Of a stretch of 64,000 nucleotides of DNA, positions 26,341 through 38,660 are shown one piece after another; the stretch's first letter is position 1; every line of letters begins with the position of its first letter. The stretch covers positions 19,830,953-19,894,952 of the forward strand of contig NC_079891.1 of the NCBI RefSeq assembly GCF_024868665.1, read 5' to 3'. A program made the translations under genes and the position numbers. Source of the DNA: Triplophysa rosa. Lineage: Eukaryota > Chordata > Actinopteri > Cypriniformes > Nemacheilidae. Under the pieces are notes generated by a model. The model ran no database searches, was not told where the DNA came from, and saw only the letters and a list, made by a program, of their open reading frames with translations.

Positions 26341-26349
26341 TTTTTACCA

Positions 26350-28830
26350 CAATAACCACAGTTTAACTATGACATTTAGTAAAACTGTGGTTATACAAAG
26401 GGTAATCCATCCGACAAAAAACATTGTTACTACTTTTTTGCTGTATTAAAAGCATGTTTCATTTTGGTACGGATTGTTGAGGCCCCCTGGTTGAGAAACA
26501 CTGGCATCTTATGTCCTACTCACGGCGATGGGCAGAGCACCTGAAATGAGTACATCAGTGAAGCATTATACCATTACATGCACGTTTGGAAGACACGGGT
26601 CACTGCCACTTTACACTGAATCTGAATGAAAAAACAAGCATAATTTAAGAAAATGTTCAGGGATGTCTTTCCATAAGGTTTAAATCACACTCTTTTATAC
26701 CTGCGATCATGTGAACAAACTTCAAATTTGCTTTGATGTGCCATCTGAAAATGTAACAGTGTGTTTCTTTTTTATTTATTTTTTTAAGATTTTCCAAGTT
26801 TCTCTAAAAATAGGCCTTTTAATTTTCCTACAGTCACACACTTATAGGTTGGTGTACACCGATTTTAATTGAGCACACATATTGACCTAGAGTATTGACC
26901 TAAGATTATGAAACTTGGAATCTGTCAAAAACATGTGTGAGGTCATGTTTCACCTAAAAACCAAAAGAATCAAAAGTATGAAAGGATATTTTGCACAAGA
27001 AAAATGAGGCCTGTTCTCAGAACCTTTTAGAATTTTTGCATTTATTTGTATGACAATTAAACACTTGACTTATCTCTTTCCCACTCTGCATTGTCTGTCA
27101 TTCAATTTTTCGATCGATTATCTTTTTTTGTCTTTTGATTCATCCAGCAAATGTTTAACAGTACAACGGTCACTGAAAGCTATGCTTGAGAGTTTGCACA
27201 GACTGTTTGATGCCTGGTCTTTTTCTGTCAACGTCATTGTGTTGTATCTTCAAAATATCAATGCAAGAAAAGAATGGGGAATTTTTCTCTCACAGACACA
27301 GTTTTCATGTTAAATGGGTTTGCATTTAGTTTATAAACACAAGTCTGTGACACCATTAGCATTAAGCCATTTGTCTCAGTGTGGTCTTAGTTAGCCTACC
27401 GTATATGCATTGGTTTGTGCTGGATTGTTTGTGTATGAGAGAAACGTACCCCAATCGCATTATTGAGGATTTTATCTGCAGTAAAATAACTTTGAAAATA
27501 AACTTCATAAAGTAACACAGTGCAGGGCTGCTTTGTCTTAAAACACTGAGCTTTTGTTAGGACACAGATATCTTCCCACAGGTCCGCAGAAACTCCACTC
27601 AGATTCCCATGGTGTCGTATCAGTGAACCTCTGGCATGATGAGTCGTTGAGAAACAAAGTCACATTAGAGTTGTTACAGTGATAGACAAGATCTCTCTGT
27701 AGGCTCGGGCTGTTTGTTTATTCAGTCTGTTGATCCTGATCCAACCTTTTCTTAATCTAATGCTTAACCACTCAGATTGTCTTTCTGGGTTTCTGTTTTC
27801 AGATAAAGGCCATTGAGCAGGTGTGAGATCTTGCGTACTCTCTCTTTCATGTTAGCTCACGTATTTTTTGTTGAATACAATGAGGTTATTTTGTCTTTCT
27901 TGCCAGGAAAAGAAAATTCTCCTCATAGTGGAGGACTAAACCTGACCCAGTCTTAACCTTTAACCCTTCTTCACCCTCAAAACATGCAACATATATCAAC
28001 TGTCAACCAAGTGAACATATATTGAAAGACCTTTCAAATAAACTCAAAAGAGGAATTAAACAAAAACACACATATTAACATTTCTACTCTGCTTTCCTAC
28101 AATGTTGCACCACTTTTAAGGGTTTTGCAAGTTCTATAATTGCCACAGGCTGTTGATTCTTCACATATTTGGAGTCACTTTGAGATCTATTCTCAGTATG
28201 TGTGCGTGTGTGTGTCCGAGTATGTGCCTTTTGTGCCCTTTGCTTTGTCATTGCAGCACCAACAATATGGGGGGCAGAACTGACAGGTGCCACCCACCCT
28301 CAAATGCATAGTCCAAAAACTGCTGTTTAGCAGAACTGAATTGGAAACGTCTACAGGTCAGTAAGAGAAATCAATCAAGAGATGTGGACTAGGGTTTGCT
28401 ATCTTTGTGGGAACAGAATGTCCCCTACAATGGTCCCAACAAGCTCAACAGAATCCAGAAAAGAGCTCAATAATGTTTTGATGCCAAATGATTTTTAAAA
28501 AAAGGGTAATTTAAAAATATAATAAGAATATTCTAAAATAATAAATGAACTGTGACATATAAACAAGATGTGTGTGAAAGATTTAAAAGAGTCTTTCAGC
28601 AGAGATTGATGGCATTGTCCTGCATCTGTTTCCACAAACAGTCACTCGGCAAACAGCTAAGCACTAATAAACTCTTCCTCAGACTGTGTGTGTAAATACT
28701 CATTGTGTGAGTGTGTGGTGTTATACTTTTAGTAAACAATACTCTGGAGTTGGTTAAATGGAAGGCTGCATTCCACAGAGATTCACACCAGTAGCACAGT
28801 CAACAGATAGAAAGAGAATATAATCTCATC
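26350..28830. other. Intergenic sequence between igbp1 and wnt11
   Basis: A/T-rich, without a protein-coding gene that I can support. A GT-rich tract lies near 28200. The weak splice-like pieces at 27590-27960 are dealt with under findings. Confidence 0.5.
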
Positions 28831-29259
28831 CTTATTACACGGCTCGTTGGAATGCTTGATTCTGATTGGCCAGTTTGCAGGTTCGTTATTCCCAGATAAC
28901 AACCTCTCAAAACTAATAACACATGCAACCCAGATGCAGCAAATCCTTTTGACAGGTTTTTTTTGACGAATTAAATAAAAATATGTATTTTAATAACATA
29001 TATGACATTATATTTACAAATGATTAAACCAAATTGCCTGTTTGTGACATTTGAACGTCGTTTCTTACCTTAAAAACGAAGGCAAACGGCTTTTCCTCGC
29101 AGAAGGTCTGCATTCGGTAAAAATGAACTAACAAAATATTTCAAATTCACATTCATGTCCAGTTTTTTTTCTCATGTGGCAAGTAGCCGTGTAATAAGCG
29201 GGATAATGTACAAGCAGCCAGCTGTTATAAATAAGTCCCTTCAGTGTGATTAAAGACCT
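28831..29259. mobile_element. MITE of family M, copy 1, with a broken outer arm
   Basis: CTTATTACACGGCT at 28831-28844 has an exact inverted partner AGCCGTGTAATAAG at 29185-29198. The sequence continues with GGATAATGTACAAGCAGCC. A reverse-oriented relative lies at 44110-44521, sharing TTGATTCTGATTGG and TGTACATTATCCC. The right side is cut by the element starting at 29260. Confidence 0.7.
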
Positions 29260-29788
29260 GGGGCCTCATGTATCAACGCCGCGTATGCACAAAAATTTTG
29301 CATACGGCAGTTTTCACGCTCACGGTCGGATGTACTAACAGTGAAATTAACGTGAGAATGTGCGTTCCTCCACGCCAACTTCATTCAGTGGCGCCCCCAG
29401 GATTTTTTTTATGGGGTGGCACAAAGGGGCCAGTACAAATGTTAGGGTGGCACATTTAAAAAAATGTATTATGCCTGAATCTGATGGTTAAGAGTTTTGA
29501 CATTGCCATTAATACTACTGGGAACATGTAAAGTTTTTACTAGTATTATGATTAATAAATATTACTACTATTATTCTAATATAAAAATAAATATATTTAA
29601 AAATCTCATTCTGGTTGGGGGGACCAATGGGTGGCCAGCGACTTTTTGGAGGGAGGCCGGGACCCCCTTGGGTGCGCGACTGACTTCATGTCTGGCGTGA
29701 GTTTTTTTGTGCGTATGCACATTTACAGCTTTGTCCGTACACAATGTTTTAGTATGGAATCAACGCAAGTCTTCGTACATGAGGCCCC
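29260..29788. mobile_element. Inverted-repeat element with GGGGCCTCATGTA ends
   Basis: GGGGCCTCATGTA (29260-29272) is mirrored by TACATGAGGCCCC (29776-29788). Further in, GCGTATGCAC near the left pairs with GTGCGTATGCAC near 29710. The middle (about 29386-29690) contains GTGGCGCCCCCAGGA-type sequence that looks like a second insertion. Immediately right, 29795-29842 resembles the end of family M, so this element split or joined family M copies. Confidence 0.7.
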
Positions 29789-30599
29789 TGATCACTCTGC
29801 CAGGGCTTATTTCTGCGATAACAACCGGCTGCCTGTACATTATCCCTTACTTAAAGAAATAAAAACTTTTATATTGTTATATTATATTGATCCAAATAAA
29901 ACAATACTGACTGGTCTATTGCTGTCATCCCAGATAACCCTAGTAGGCTAGTGTTTCCAGGAAAAAAACGCTTGATTTCAGGATGGTTAATAAGCTGATC
30001 TTATCCCACGCCTATTGAATATCGAAAACCGTCTCACACACCTTCTACAGAGTTGGATCCTTGTGATTAAAATCTCCAATGGATGAATATTATAATAGAA
30101 AATTGCCTACTGATATTTCAGAAACATCCCTCAATATTCCTATCAATATATTAGCCACCTGCAAGTATATTTGATAAAAAATAAAGACTTTAAGACCTTA
30201 AGCAAAGCTAACCCCCCAGAGACTCTGTGCTGTAAGTGCCCAGAAGTCTGTGTGTCTTTGTCTTTATGTAACAATGCTGAGATAAAAATCAGGCGAATCA
30301 AAGGACAAAAGGAACTGCAGAACAGGTTACCCCTCTGTCTCTTTCTCCTGTAGCTACCGTTGAATGGTTACTATCTGCGTTTTTAATCTCTCTATAGCAC
30401 TAATATCCTGAAAATGTCTTTGATGTAAAAGAATGTTGATGAAAGATCAGAGAAAACATGCTCACATTTACACACACAGAACCGCTATAAAACGGTGATT
30501 TGGACGTTTAACAGATTGAGTGATCAACCGCTTTTGACTGCAGGCAAAGTCTGACAGATATTGATATTAAACACTTGATGAGTTGGAAGAACAATAGCA
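29789..30599. other. Intergenic sequence downstream of wnt11
   Basis: It begins with a family M end fragment (29795-29842, GGCTGCCTGTACATTATCCC). The remainder shows no gene. Confidence 0.5.
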
Positions 30600-31260
30600 G
30601 TCTCTCTCATTAAATATATATTTTTAATAAAATAAATACAAATGTCTTTTTACAGCAAATGTACAGGTATTTTTGTAACATAATTGTGAATATAGAACAG
30701 AAAAGCAACGGATCAAAAATAGAGGATATATTTATTTTTTCTAAAAAACAAAGTGTCATGAACCCTTCGAGTGCAGTAGTAAACCAAACTTCTTGATTTA
30801 GATTTCGTATCCAGACAGAAATTATACGGCATTCTGACCAAAGCATTTAACAGTTCAGAAATGTATCGAGTATTATTGCGGTAAAGTCGCTGACTTTACC
30901 AGCAAGTCACTAACAGTTCAACCCTTCCCCCGGTTTCTTTCTCTGTGCCAGAGCCGATGAGTTTTTGTAGTGAGCGGCCACTACTTCTCGTTCTCATTCT
31001 GGTTTTCTGCAGGGTGCCTTCGGGGCCTCACCGCAGGGTTCTTTGTTTTATAGCCATTCATTAACTCTTTCAGATGTATCATACAATGGAAAACTCTTCA
31101 CCATTCCTTATTCCTTCACTTCAGCTCCTCTTTCTTCACTAATGCAGCATCCATACAGCACTTAGAGAGGATTATCCACTCACTCATGGCTCTTAAAAGA
31201 TCATACAAAATTCGAGAGACCAGTCCACAGTGTCTCTCTCGTGATCGTGGACACGGTGCG
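30600..31260 (-). other. Probable 3' UTR of the wnt11-family gene
   Basis: It follows the stop codon at 31261-31263 on the minus strand. Candidate poly(A) signals (TTTATT on the plus strand) include one at 30731-30736. The extent is inferred. Confidence 0.4.
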
Positions 31261-33905
31261 TCACTTGCAAACGTGTCTCTCGACTGTGCGATGGCAGGTC
31301 TTGCAGGAGACGTAGCAGCACCAGTGATATTTACACTGACAACGTTCCACCACCACCTCTGTGTAGGCATTGTATCCCCGCCCACAACACATGAGCCCAC
31401 AGCTATCACTGCCGATCCCGGTCTTATTACACTGCCTGCAGAAAGAAACAATAGAAGGGATCTGATTAATTAATCATAAGATATTCACAACTAACAATGC
31501 AGTATTATCTCTGAGAAAAGAAACTGATCAGCAGAATTTGTGAGGCATCTGTGAATGCCTGTCTGAAAATCAGTATTTGTGTCTGTCTGTGTGATAATGT
31601 TTAACCGATTCTATTCATTTGCCTCTTATTTATTTTCTTTGTGTGTTTTAGTGTGTTTGTCCCATCTGTCAGATTAGAGATAATCCCTCATAGGGGCGGT
31701 TTCCCGGACAGGGTTTGAGACTAGTCTCAGACTAATTTAAATGTAAGCGGTGTCTTGATCGATAAAAACTTGCACTGGCATATCTTAAAATATTTCAGTG
31801 CAATTGTTTTGTCTCAAGATGCACCAGTAATGTTTCTTTGTAGAGTATGTCTTTGAAAACAATTTAAAAATCCTAATTTAACTAAAGCCTAGTCCTTGTT
31901 TAAAATAATCCCTGTCCGGGAAACTGCCCCATAGAGTGTGAGTTTTGCTTTCTCATACAATCAAAGCGTGGGAATAGTCCTGCTTGGTGATGTATATCTC
32001 ACCTGTCTATGGTTCCAAATGATCCCTGCTTGGCGTTTAGGGAGCAGTAATCAGATGAGCTGACCAGGTAGACAAGTTCATTCTCTCCGACCGGCCTCAC
32101 TTCCATCTCCCGTGGAACCAGCTGGCGGCGGGTGCCTATCTGACGTGGAATGACCTTGATGGCCGACAGATATTTTGATTTGAGGTCAGCGGAGATGGAG
32201 TTGATGTCCTGAAGGCCCTTCCAGCAGGTCTTCACAGAGCAAGACCCAGAAACACCGTGGCATTTGCACTTCATCTCTAAAGAATCCATAAGTGCCTACA
32301 GAAAAATATGCACAAACTGACTGTTAAAATCACAAAATTTGACATAGACAGAACTGAAAGACAGAAATAGTGGGGTGTATAAAGATTGGTTACAAGTTAC
32401 CTGTCTTCCCACTGCATTGTTGTGAAGTTGCATGAGTCTAAAGGCCTGTGGTCCAGAGCGGCGGTTTCTCATGGGCGCGTCTGAGAAAGCAGAGCCCATC
32501 TGCAGACCGTAGCGAACGTTATCGCCACAGCCACCCCAACGGAAGTCCGGGGCCGCCTGCTCTGAAGGTGCCTGTGCGCAGGAACAACTGGGAAGTTCTC
32601 CGGATGCACATGAGCGTGCAATGGAATGACTGACCACTGCTGCGGCCAGAGAGAATACATACGCGGCCTCACGGGTCCCTGTGTAGACACAACACTATTA
32701 AAACGACAGCTCAGCATAACTTGCAGTTTCTGTTATGACTATTTTTTATATTTAATTGTCTGCATCTGCTCCACTTTAAGAACTCCCCGCATTCAATTAA
32801 CAACTGCCAGGTATAAGGAAAATGCACGTCCAAAATATGTGAATTACCTTTTGCAAGATCCGGAGTGAAATGAGGCGCGTTCAAGATGGAAGAGCAGTTC
32901 CAACGCATGTCACTGAAGGTGCTCTTACACGCGCTCTTGGTGAGTTTCGCCGCGTGCACGATGCTGTGCATGAGCTCGAGGTTCCGTTTGCAGAGCTGCA
33001 TCTGATCTGGCACGAGCCCGTCCAGGAGTTTACAGTGATGCGTCTGATTCCACCCGACAGAGCTCCCGTTCACCGTTAAACCGCTGCAACAACCAGCCAT
33101 TCACATGTACATTTTATATAATCTATGTAGGTCAAATATACGCTTTACTTTTTTGTTTTATGCCAAAGTGACGCTAACAGGTAACTGAAAAAAAACCTGA
33201 GGCGAAAATAGGTAGGCCTAATGACATGTTCGTGTTTAAATCAATGTGGTTGTCTAACTGAAATGTAACGTTAAGTCTTTCTCTTCAGTTTCCGATATCA
33301 AACTTAATCCCTTCACCCATTCCCTTATGAAAAGGAACCATGATGTTTTGGTTTAACGTAGTAGTTAAACCATAGTAACCACAAATGAACCAGTCTCGCC
33401 ATAACAGCCAGTTTAACAACCCTTACGAAAATTGACCATGGTTTTACAACAGTTTAAACCAAAAAACCATGGTTACTGTAGTAAAACAATGGTTATCACA
33501 AAATAACCTTGGTTTTGAAAACCGTGTTTTTTGTAAAAACCATAGTAAACGATGGTTACTGTTGTAAAACCATGGTTTTGCCCTAAGTAATCAATGCACC
33601 AAAAAACTATGGTTACTACACTTGTACCACAAAAAAAACCCATGGTTAATTTTCGTAAGGGCATGGTATATAGTAAAACTATGTTAATACAATTGGCAAA
33701 AACAAATTTACTATCATAACTAAAGAATACTACATTTTACAAAAACAAAACCATGTTTATGGGTTAACTGGTCCCTTGCTCCTATAATATGACACGCAAC
33801 TGTTAAAAAATAAAGATATACTTACAGCCATGAAATTCCTGTGCACGAATATATCACATTCAAAGACGTTACGGTAAACAGAAGAAAATTCCTGTATTCT
33901 GTCAT
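31261..33905 (-). CDS. wnt11f2: Wnt11-family secreted ligand (silberblick/wnt11f2 type), complete
   Basis: Minus-strand exons: 33905-33826, 33083-32848, 32678-32401, 32295-32003, 31435-31261, phases consistent, 353 residues, the usual Wnt11 length. Exon 1 starts [15 protein letters not shown], a signal peptide running into CTGISWLGLT. Visible signatures are [31 protein letters not shown], and [16 protein letters not shown], whose serine is the Porcupine acylation site. The Cys-rich end CCGRGYN.YTE...[11 protein letters not shown] finishes in ERHVCK. There are several N-glycosylation sequons (NGSS, NQTH, NCSS, NKTG). Wnt11 acts through Frizzled in non-canonical/planar-polarity signalling of gastrulation movements. 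Assignment to wnt11f2/wnt11b instead of the mammalian-type paralogue rests on my memory of the MTEYRN start and [15 protein letters not shown] region. Confidence 0.93.
31693..31930. mobile_element. MITE with GGGGC.GTTTCCCGGACAGGG ends
   Basis: The left end GGGGCGGTTTCCCGGACAGG is mirrored by CCCTGTCCGGGAAACTGCCCC at the right. A 3-base direct repeat ATA flanks both sides (31690-31692 and 31931-31933), which would suit a Harbinger-like target duplication. It lies in the last wnt11 intron. Confidence 0.8.
33420..33661. mobile_element. MITE with CCCTTACGAAAATT ends and internal repeats
   Basis: CCCTTACGAAAATT at 33420 is mirrored by AATTTTCGTAAGGG ending at 33661. The inside consists of about ten degenerate copies of the motif ACCATGGTTACTGTAGTAAA in both orientations, so the element can fold along its whole length. 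It lies in wnt11 intron 1. Confidence 0.8.
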
Positions 33906-34110
33906 CGCTCTTGTGTTGTTTGAAATCCTGATGAAGTCCTAATTTACAAAGTGTCTGAGACACGCTGAACACTGAAGTGTGATTGATTCTGAAGTGAAGC
34001 TCTCTCTCTTTCATAGCGCAACCATAGGGCTCGACCCGCCCCTCACGTGTGGGCGGTGACATGAAGCGCGCTGAGAGGTCACCCACAGGGAAACACTTTT
34101 CGGCCACTTT
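33906..34110 (-). promoter_or_regulatory. wnt11f2: wnt11 5' UTR / proximal promoter
   Basis: Directly upstream of the start codon. It holds GC-rich CCGCCCCTCACGTGTGGGCGG around 34038-34060, combining GC-box-like sequence with a CACGTG E-box. No TATA box is evident. The role is inferred from position. Confidence 0.4.
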
Positions 34111-34779
34111 GCAAGTTTTACATAGGTAACACAGTCATTTCAGCATACAAATAAACATACTATATGATCAGGTCAGTTAGCCTAATCCAAATTGCATAAA
34201 CTAAATGATGAAAGGCGAATTTTAGTTCATCAAAGTTTACTAAGAAAATCAAGCAGCCACGAGCCTTTATCAGTCAAGAGTGCAACATTGTTTTTATAAT
34301 AACTTTCGCGACAGAGTTTGTTGTTCCTCGTGAATGGTCTGTAAAGGCAAGTGGTAAAAATCTTTAGCCACTAGTGTAAGTTATCTAAATTATACGTTTT
34401 TCTTTTAAGCTTTTCTGTGTGTGCGCCTTCCCAAAGGAAACAACTGGGCTTTAGCCTTTTGAAGATTTCTGTCCAAACGGGATCAACAACCCGTTATTTA
34501 CATTAAAATCGGATTGATTTTCCCCACAGATACACCGGATTTCTCGTTTCTCAAGCCTTACAAGAGCAAACATCTTAAAACAGCAGTAGGTCATCGGCAA
34601 ACGCAGCCGAGAACATATGTCAATTAGTCACTATTCTAGTCTAATAAAAGGGTTTTTACGTTTCCCAGTTCTACAACATACATGTTAAATCTGATTTATA
34701 AGCCATAACGTAAAGTTAGCCTGTGATTCCGACGAATACACGACATACAATTTCAAACAAAGCCGTAGTATACCATTGT
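34111..34779. other. Intergenic sequence between wnt11 and tRNA-Pro
   Basis: No coding, RNA or transposon signal that I can support. Confidence 0.5.
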
Positions 34780-34851
34780 GGCTCGTTGGTCTAGGGGTAT
34801 GATTCTCGCTTAGGGTGCGAGAGGTCCCGGGTTCAAATCCCGGACGAGCCC
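34780..34851 (+). tRNA. tRNA-Pro (anticodon AGG)
   Basis: 72 bases without an intron. The acceptor stem GGCTCGT pairs with ACGAGCC. The anticodon arm CTCGC-TTAGGGT-GCGAG places AGG at positions 34-36. The T arm CCCGG-GTTCAAATC-CCGG gives the B box. The A box lies in the D arm (TGGTCTAGGGG). All stems pair perfectly, so it looks functional. CCA is not encoded, as expected in eukaryotes. Confidence 0.96.
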
Positions 34852-34854
34852 TAC

Positions 34855-34858
34855 TTTT
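34855..34858 (+). terminator. RNA polymerase III terminator
   Basis: TTTT three bases after the tRNA 3' end. Confidence 0.75.
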
Positions 34859-34859
34859 C

Positions 34860-36045
34860 AGTTCCATTTTTAAATCAAAATTCGATTTTTAACGTCAAGT
34901 AGTAATTCCAACAATAATTGATACAATTCTCAGACGTCAACTGTGCTGTTCTGCAACAATAAATCTATTTTTAATCGTAATCATCGGTTGCTTATTCAAT
35001 TTCGATGAATTGCCCAGTGACGTAATGTTACCTGACGCACATTAAATGCCAACAATGCCACTGAGACAGTCATGCAGGTGCTAATCGCTCTAGTCTGATC
35101 ATCATATAGGTGTGAAAGTTCACAGGTTCCAGAGCAGTCGTACTCACTCTTAAGACAATCAGAAATAACATAACCCTCACCTTTTGGCCTATACGTGCGG
35201 GCAAATCTGTCAATCCACGGAAAGGCGAGAAAAGCCTCTCTTTGATTCAACTCGTCTTTGAATACAGTCTGCTGAAAGTGTCGGGACAAACCAGCTTCAT
35301 GAATTGTTTGGTTATTGATCTACCAATGGGCCATCCGTGGTCGAAACTGCAAACTGGAATTTTAATTGATGTGCATGAATTAGTCAGGATTAAGATCAAA
35401 CAAACCAGTTTCTTTTCTTTAACGGATCTAGAATAATAAAATGCCCACGGGGCTCCTAATCCGATCAACAAATCCTGCCGTAATCGGAGGTGTAATCAAC
35501 AGGCATGCGAGCATTGTGTCCTGTAAATAAGCGACGTCACTATATCAATAAATAATCAAGCCAAAAAGGAAAATAAAAAGTGGTGCGATGGTGGTTTGAC
35601 ATAATTCTTCGCATTTTTCATTTTTGTAAAAGGACTACAAACAAGTAAAGATCGCTTTTTGTCATTGTTACGTGCATTTACAAGATTGCGCTATAAAAAA
35701 TGACGTGTATTTCAGTTTGACATATTGCAACGTCTACTCTATGATGTAAGAGAGTCTGCAAGCGGTAGACTATAAGCTTTCGATTTAATTTGACCTTTAT
35801 TTGACCTTCAGACATGCATTGAAATCACAATACAAGAAAAACACAACACTATCACAGCTGTACTGCACAAAAGTCTTTAATAATAAAATAGATTTTTCTA
35901 TTCTATATTAAAATAATATCTAATTCTATATTAAAATAATAATTGATTACAACCAGAATTAAGTTAATTTCATAGCCATTACATTAAGTTAAAATGTTAC
36001 ATGATTTAAGGAAGGTATTCTCCCCCAAGTTCTTGTAGCTCAACA
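34860..36045. other. Intergenic sequence between the tRNA and eda
   Basis: Open frames here (for example 97 codons on the minus strand at 34996-35289) have no recognisable similarity or exon context. No repeat ends were identified. Confidence 0.5.
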
Positions 36046-36049
36046 GTAT

Positions 36050-36125
36050 CATTTACATTTACTTTTACATTTATTCATTTGGCAGACGCTTTTATCCAAA
36101 GCGACTTACAAGTAGGAGAGCATAT
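36050..36125 (-). repeat. L2-type LINE/SINE 3' tail fragment
   Basis: ATTCATTTGGCAGACGCTTTTATCC followed by AAAGCGACTTACA is the conserved stem-loop tail of fish L2 and its partner SINEs, preceded by ATTTAC repeats. The same tail ends the L2 at 15258. Confidence 0.7.
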
Positions 36126-37000
36126 AAACATTTTGTCAACATGCTAAACAGTACCGTTAGTTTACAAGGCCATGCTACTAGGAGGATTAAAGCTGGAGTA
36201 AGCAAAGGAGAGAATGAACAACTAATATATTATTAGTATACACAGCATATATTTTAGACACAAGACAGACAGTTAGTGGTTAGTCAAATAAATGCGGTTA
36301 GTCAAATAAATTGCAATAACAATGCAGAGGCCATAGGTTTGATTGGGAACACATACTGATAAAATGCTTACCTTGTAATGCAAAATGCATGCATGTTATA
36401 TTTAAAACAACAACAGAATGGACTGACACTGACATTAGTTCAATGTCCCGAGGTGTGAATTTCACAATGACGCAAGTCTCACCTTGAAACCATTCGAGTT
36501 CACCTGTTTGAAGCTGTCAGGGGCTGGACTGGGTCTTTATTTCTTGCTCTTTGAGTTAATTGTCCTGAGATTTTAGACAAAAGCCAAGCAACAAGAGTGT
36601 ATCCTGTCTTTTGCATGTGTGTATGTAGATAGACTGTAAGACAAAAGAATGTGGAAACAGAGGTGATGAAACTTCATGTTTTTGAAAGAATGGCATTCGG
36701 AAGCGTTATTAGCCAGTACGTCACCCTGTAGACTGCTTACACACTGAATACACACACAGTCTGAAAGGACTTTCTGTTGTATAGACAATATGGGACAGAA
36801 ACTATACTGACGTATATTGCAGTGTTTAGTGTAACTCATTTGTTTACATTATTAACATTTTAAATAAAACTGAAGGACAACATAACTTCTGCTTGGGCTA
36901 AACTGGACTAGATCACAAACATCTCTCTTGACTGCTATGAATAAATTAAACAAGATTTTTACTGACACTAGGTGGCACCACACACCAATTATGAAAAAAC
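36126..37000. other. Sequence downstream of eda
   Basis: Nothing recognisable; low-complexity A/T-rich DNA. Confidence 0.4.
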
Positions 37001-38660
37001 AGATTTTTTTCAAAAACAGTTTAATGTGACAACAATTGTACAAAAAGATCTTATGTACATATATACAGCCCCTGTATAGTTACAAATATACATTATCTTC
37101 AGTTAAACATGAATACACACAGTATACAAATCAATGACCTACAAAGGCTCATATCTAAAACAAACACACCAAAAACTAAAACAAGTTGTCGATCTGATCT
37201 GATGTTTAAGACTAGAAAAGAGATCCAAACAACAAATCGATCAGAACACAATCATATTCAGACTCTCTCCTGTTCTGATCCTGCCTGTTGTTACATTTCC
37301 ATGTTGGGACGAGGGGACATGCAGTGAGAACCTGGGGGCAGATTACCAGCACTCTTCACAAACTTCCAGATAATTCCCATCTTTTTATTCAAAGACCACA
37401 CAAAGCAGTTTGTTCTCACTGTGAAGATCTGGGATCTGTTTCCCATTAACTACACTTATATAATTCTGTCTGTCTCTAGAACCCATTCAGTCCCACAATC
37501 CTGAGCTGTCAGGCAGGTGCTGAAAAGTCTTGAGGAAGCCTGCAGGATTGATTGACTTGTTTGCTAGTATGTGTATGTGTATGCAAGAGGGAAAGAAAAA
37601 TACTATGTTCAGAATGAAATACGAGCTTACTGTGTATACCATATACCTTCCACTATTTAAATGGCGCACATTACAACACGTAAATAAAGAGATGTTATTA
37701 ATTCTAGGTTGACATTATTTCCAGGTTATTTGTCCAATTGACAATTTTGCATTGTGGAACACAGTATTTCACTTAGTATGCTCTACTGTATCTTGCTTAT
37801 TTAAGCAAATATGTTAGGTTTGAACGATACTCTATGCATAAAAATAACTGCATACGCATAAAAATAACTGCATACGGTGCCCAATATACATACTGCAACA
37901 ATAGTAAGAGTAGTATGATAGTATGCTATTCTGAACAATACCAACTTCTCAGTGCTACATTTAATATACAGGAGCAATAGTGACCCCTGCAGGGCATATA
38001 TGGTATTTTGCATTCGGGGTGATGGCGCTTGGTTAATGGGACATGAAAGCATGATGAAGTATGCCAGTGCCTGAACTACTGCCATCACATACACTAAACA
38101 CACTCAGTTATGACAAAAGAATCAGTTACTGAGCAAAAAACAAAACAAAATGAATCACTTTATATTGACAAAGGATATCCTGACTGTGTGTGTGTATGTA
38201 AACAATCTGAAATAAATGAAAATATATATATTTTATAGCAGGTTGGTAAAACAGAAAAACTCAGCTCCAGACACCAACATATTTATTGAAGGTGCAGTTT
38301 GTGTCCTCGGCATTGATGTTACGCACACATCCAAACGTCTGATTTGTAGATCCATGTCTGTTTGATTATTACCAGTTCGATTCCTTGCCTGGGTTGAATG
38401 ATGAGTCTATAATGTTTGAGGATTGGTGATGGGCTTCAGTGCTATGAGAGAGTTTGATCTTTTCGTCAGTGGTCAATGCTGTTCAGTGTTGATGAAGCCA
38501 TTGAGAAGGTAGAAATTAAGATGAGCCCATTAGTTCATAAACTGTATGGCTCTAGACTGGCCATGTCCATGGGCCTGGGCTAATGGCTCAGATGAGTTCA
38601 TTGCTCATTCAGATCTCATGAGATCTGTGTTTGACATGGTCGATCTGCGAGGTGATTGGC
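37001..38660 (-). other. eda: eda 3' UTR region
   Basis: It follows the eda stop codon (38661-38663 on the minus strand). A TTTATT at 38282-38287 reads AATAAA on the minus strand and is a plausible proximal poly(A) signal; other candidates lie further down. The end of the UTR is not determined. Confidence 0.4.

Noticed and set aside
29386..29690. Separate hAT MITE inside the GGGGCCTCATGTA element
   Set aside because: The left part looks like a known type of terminus, but I could not match a convincing right terminus or a target duplication.
33757..34107. 116-codon minus-strand frame upstream of wnt11 as a separate protein
   Set aside because: A different frame over the same bases gives the Wnt signal-peptide exon ending at a good donor (33826), so this frame is a shadow.
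34996..35289. 97-codon minus-strand open frame near the tRNA
   Set aside because: No family resemblance and no clear acceptor/donor; not enough to call a gene.
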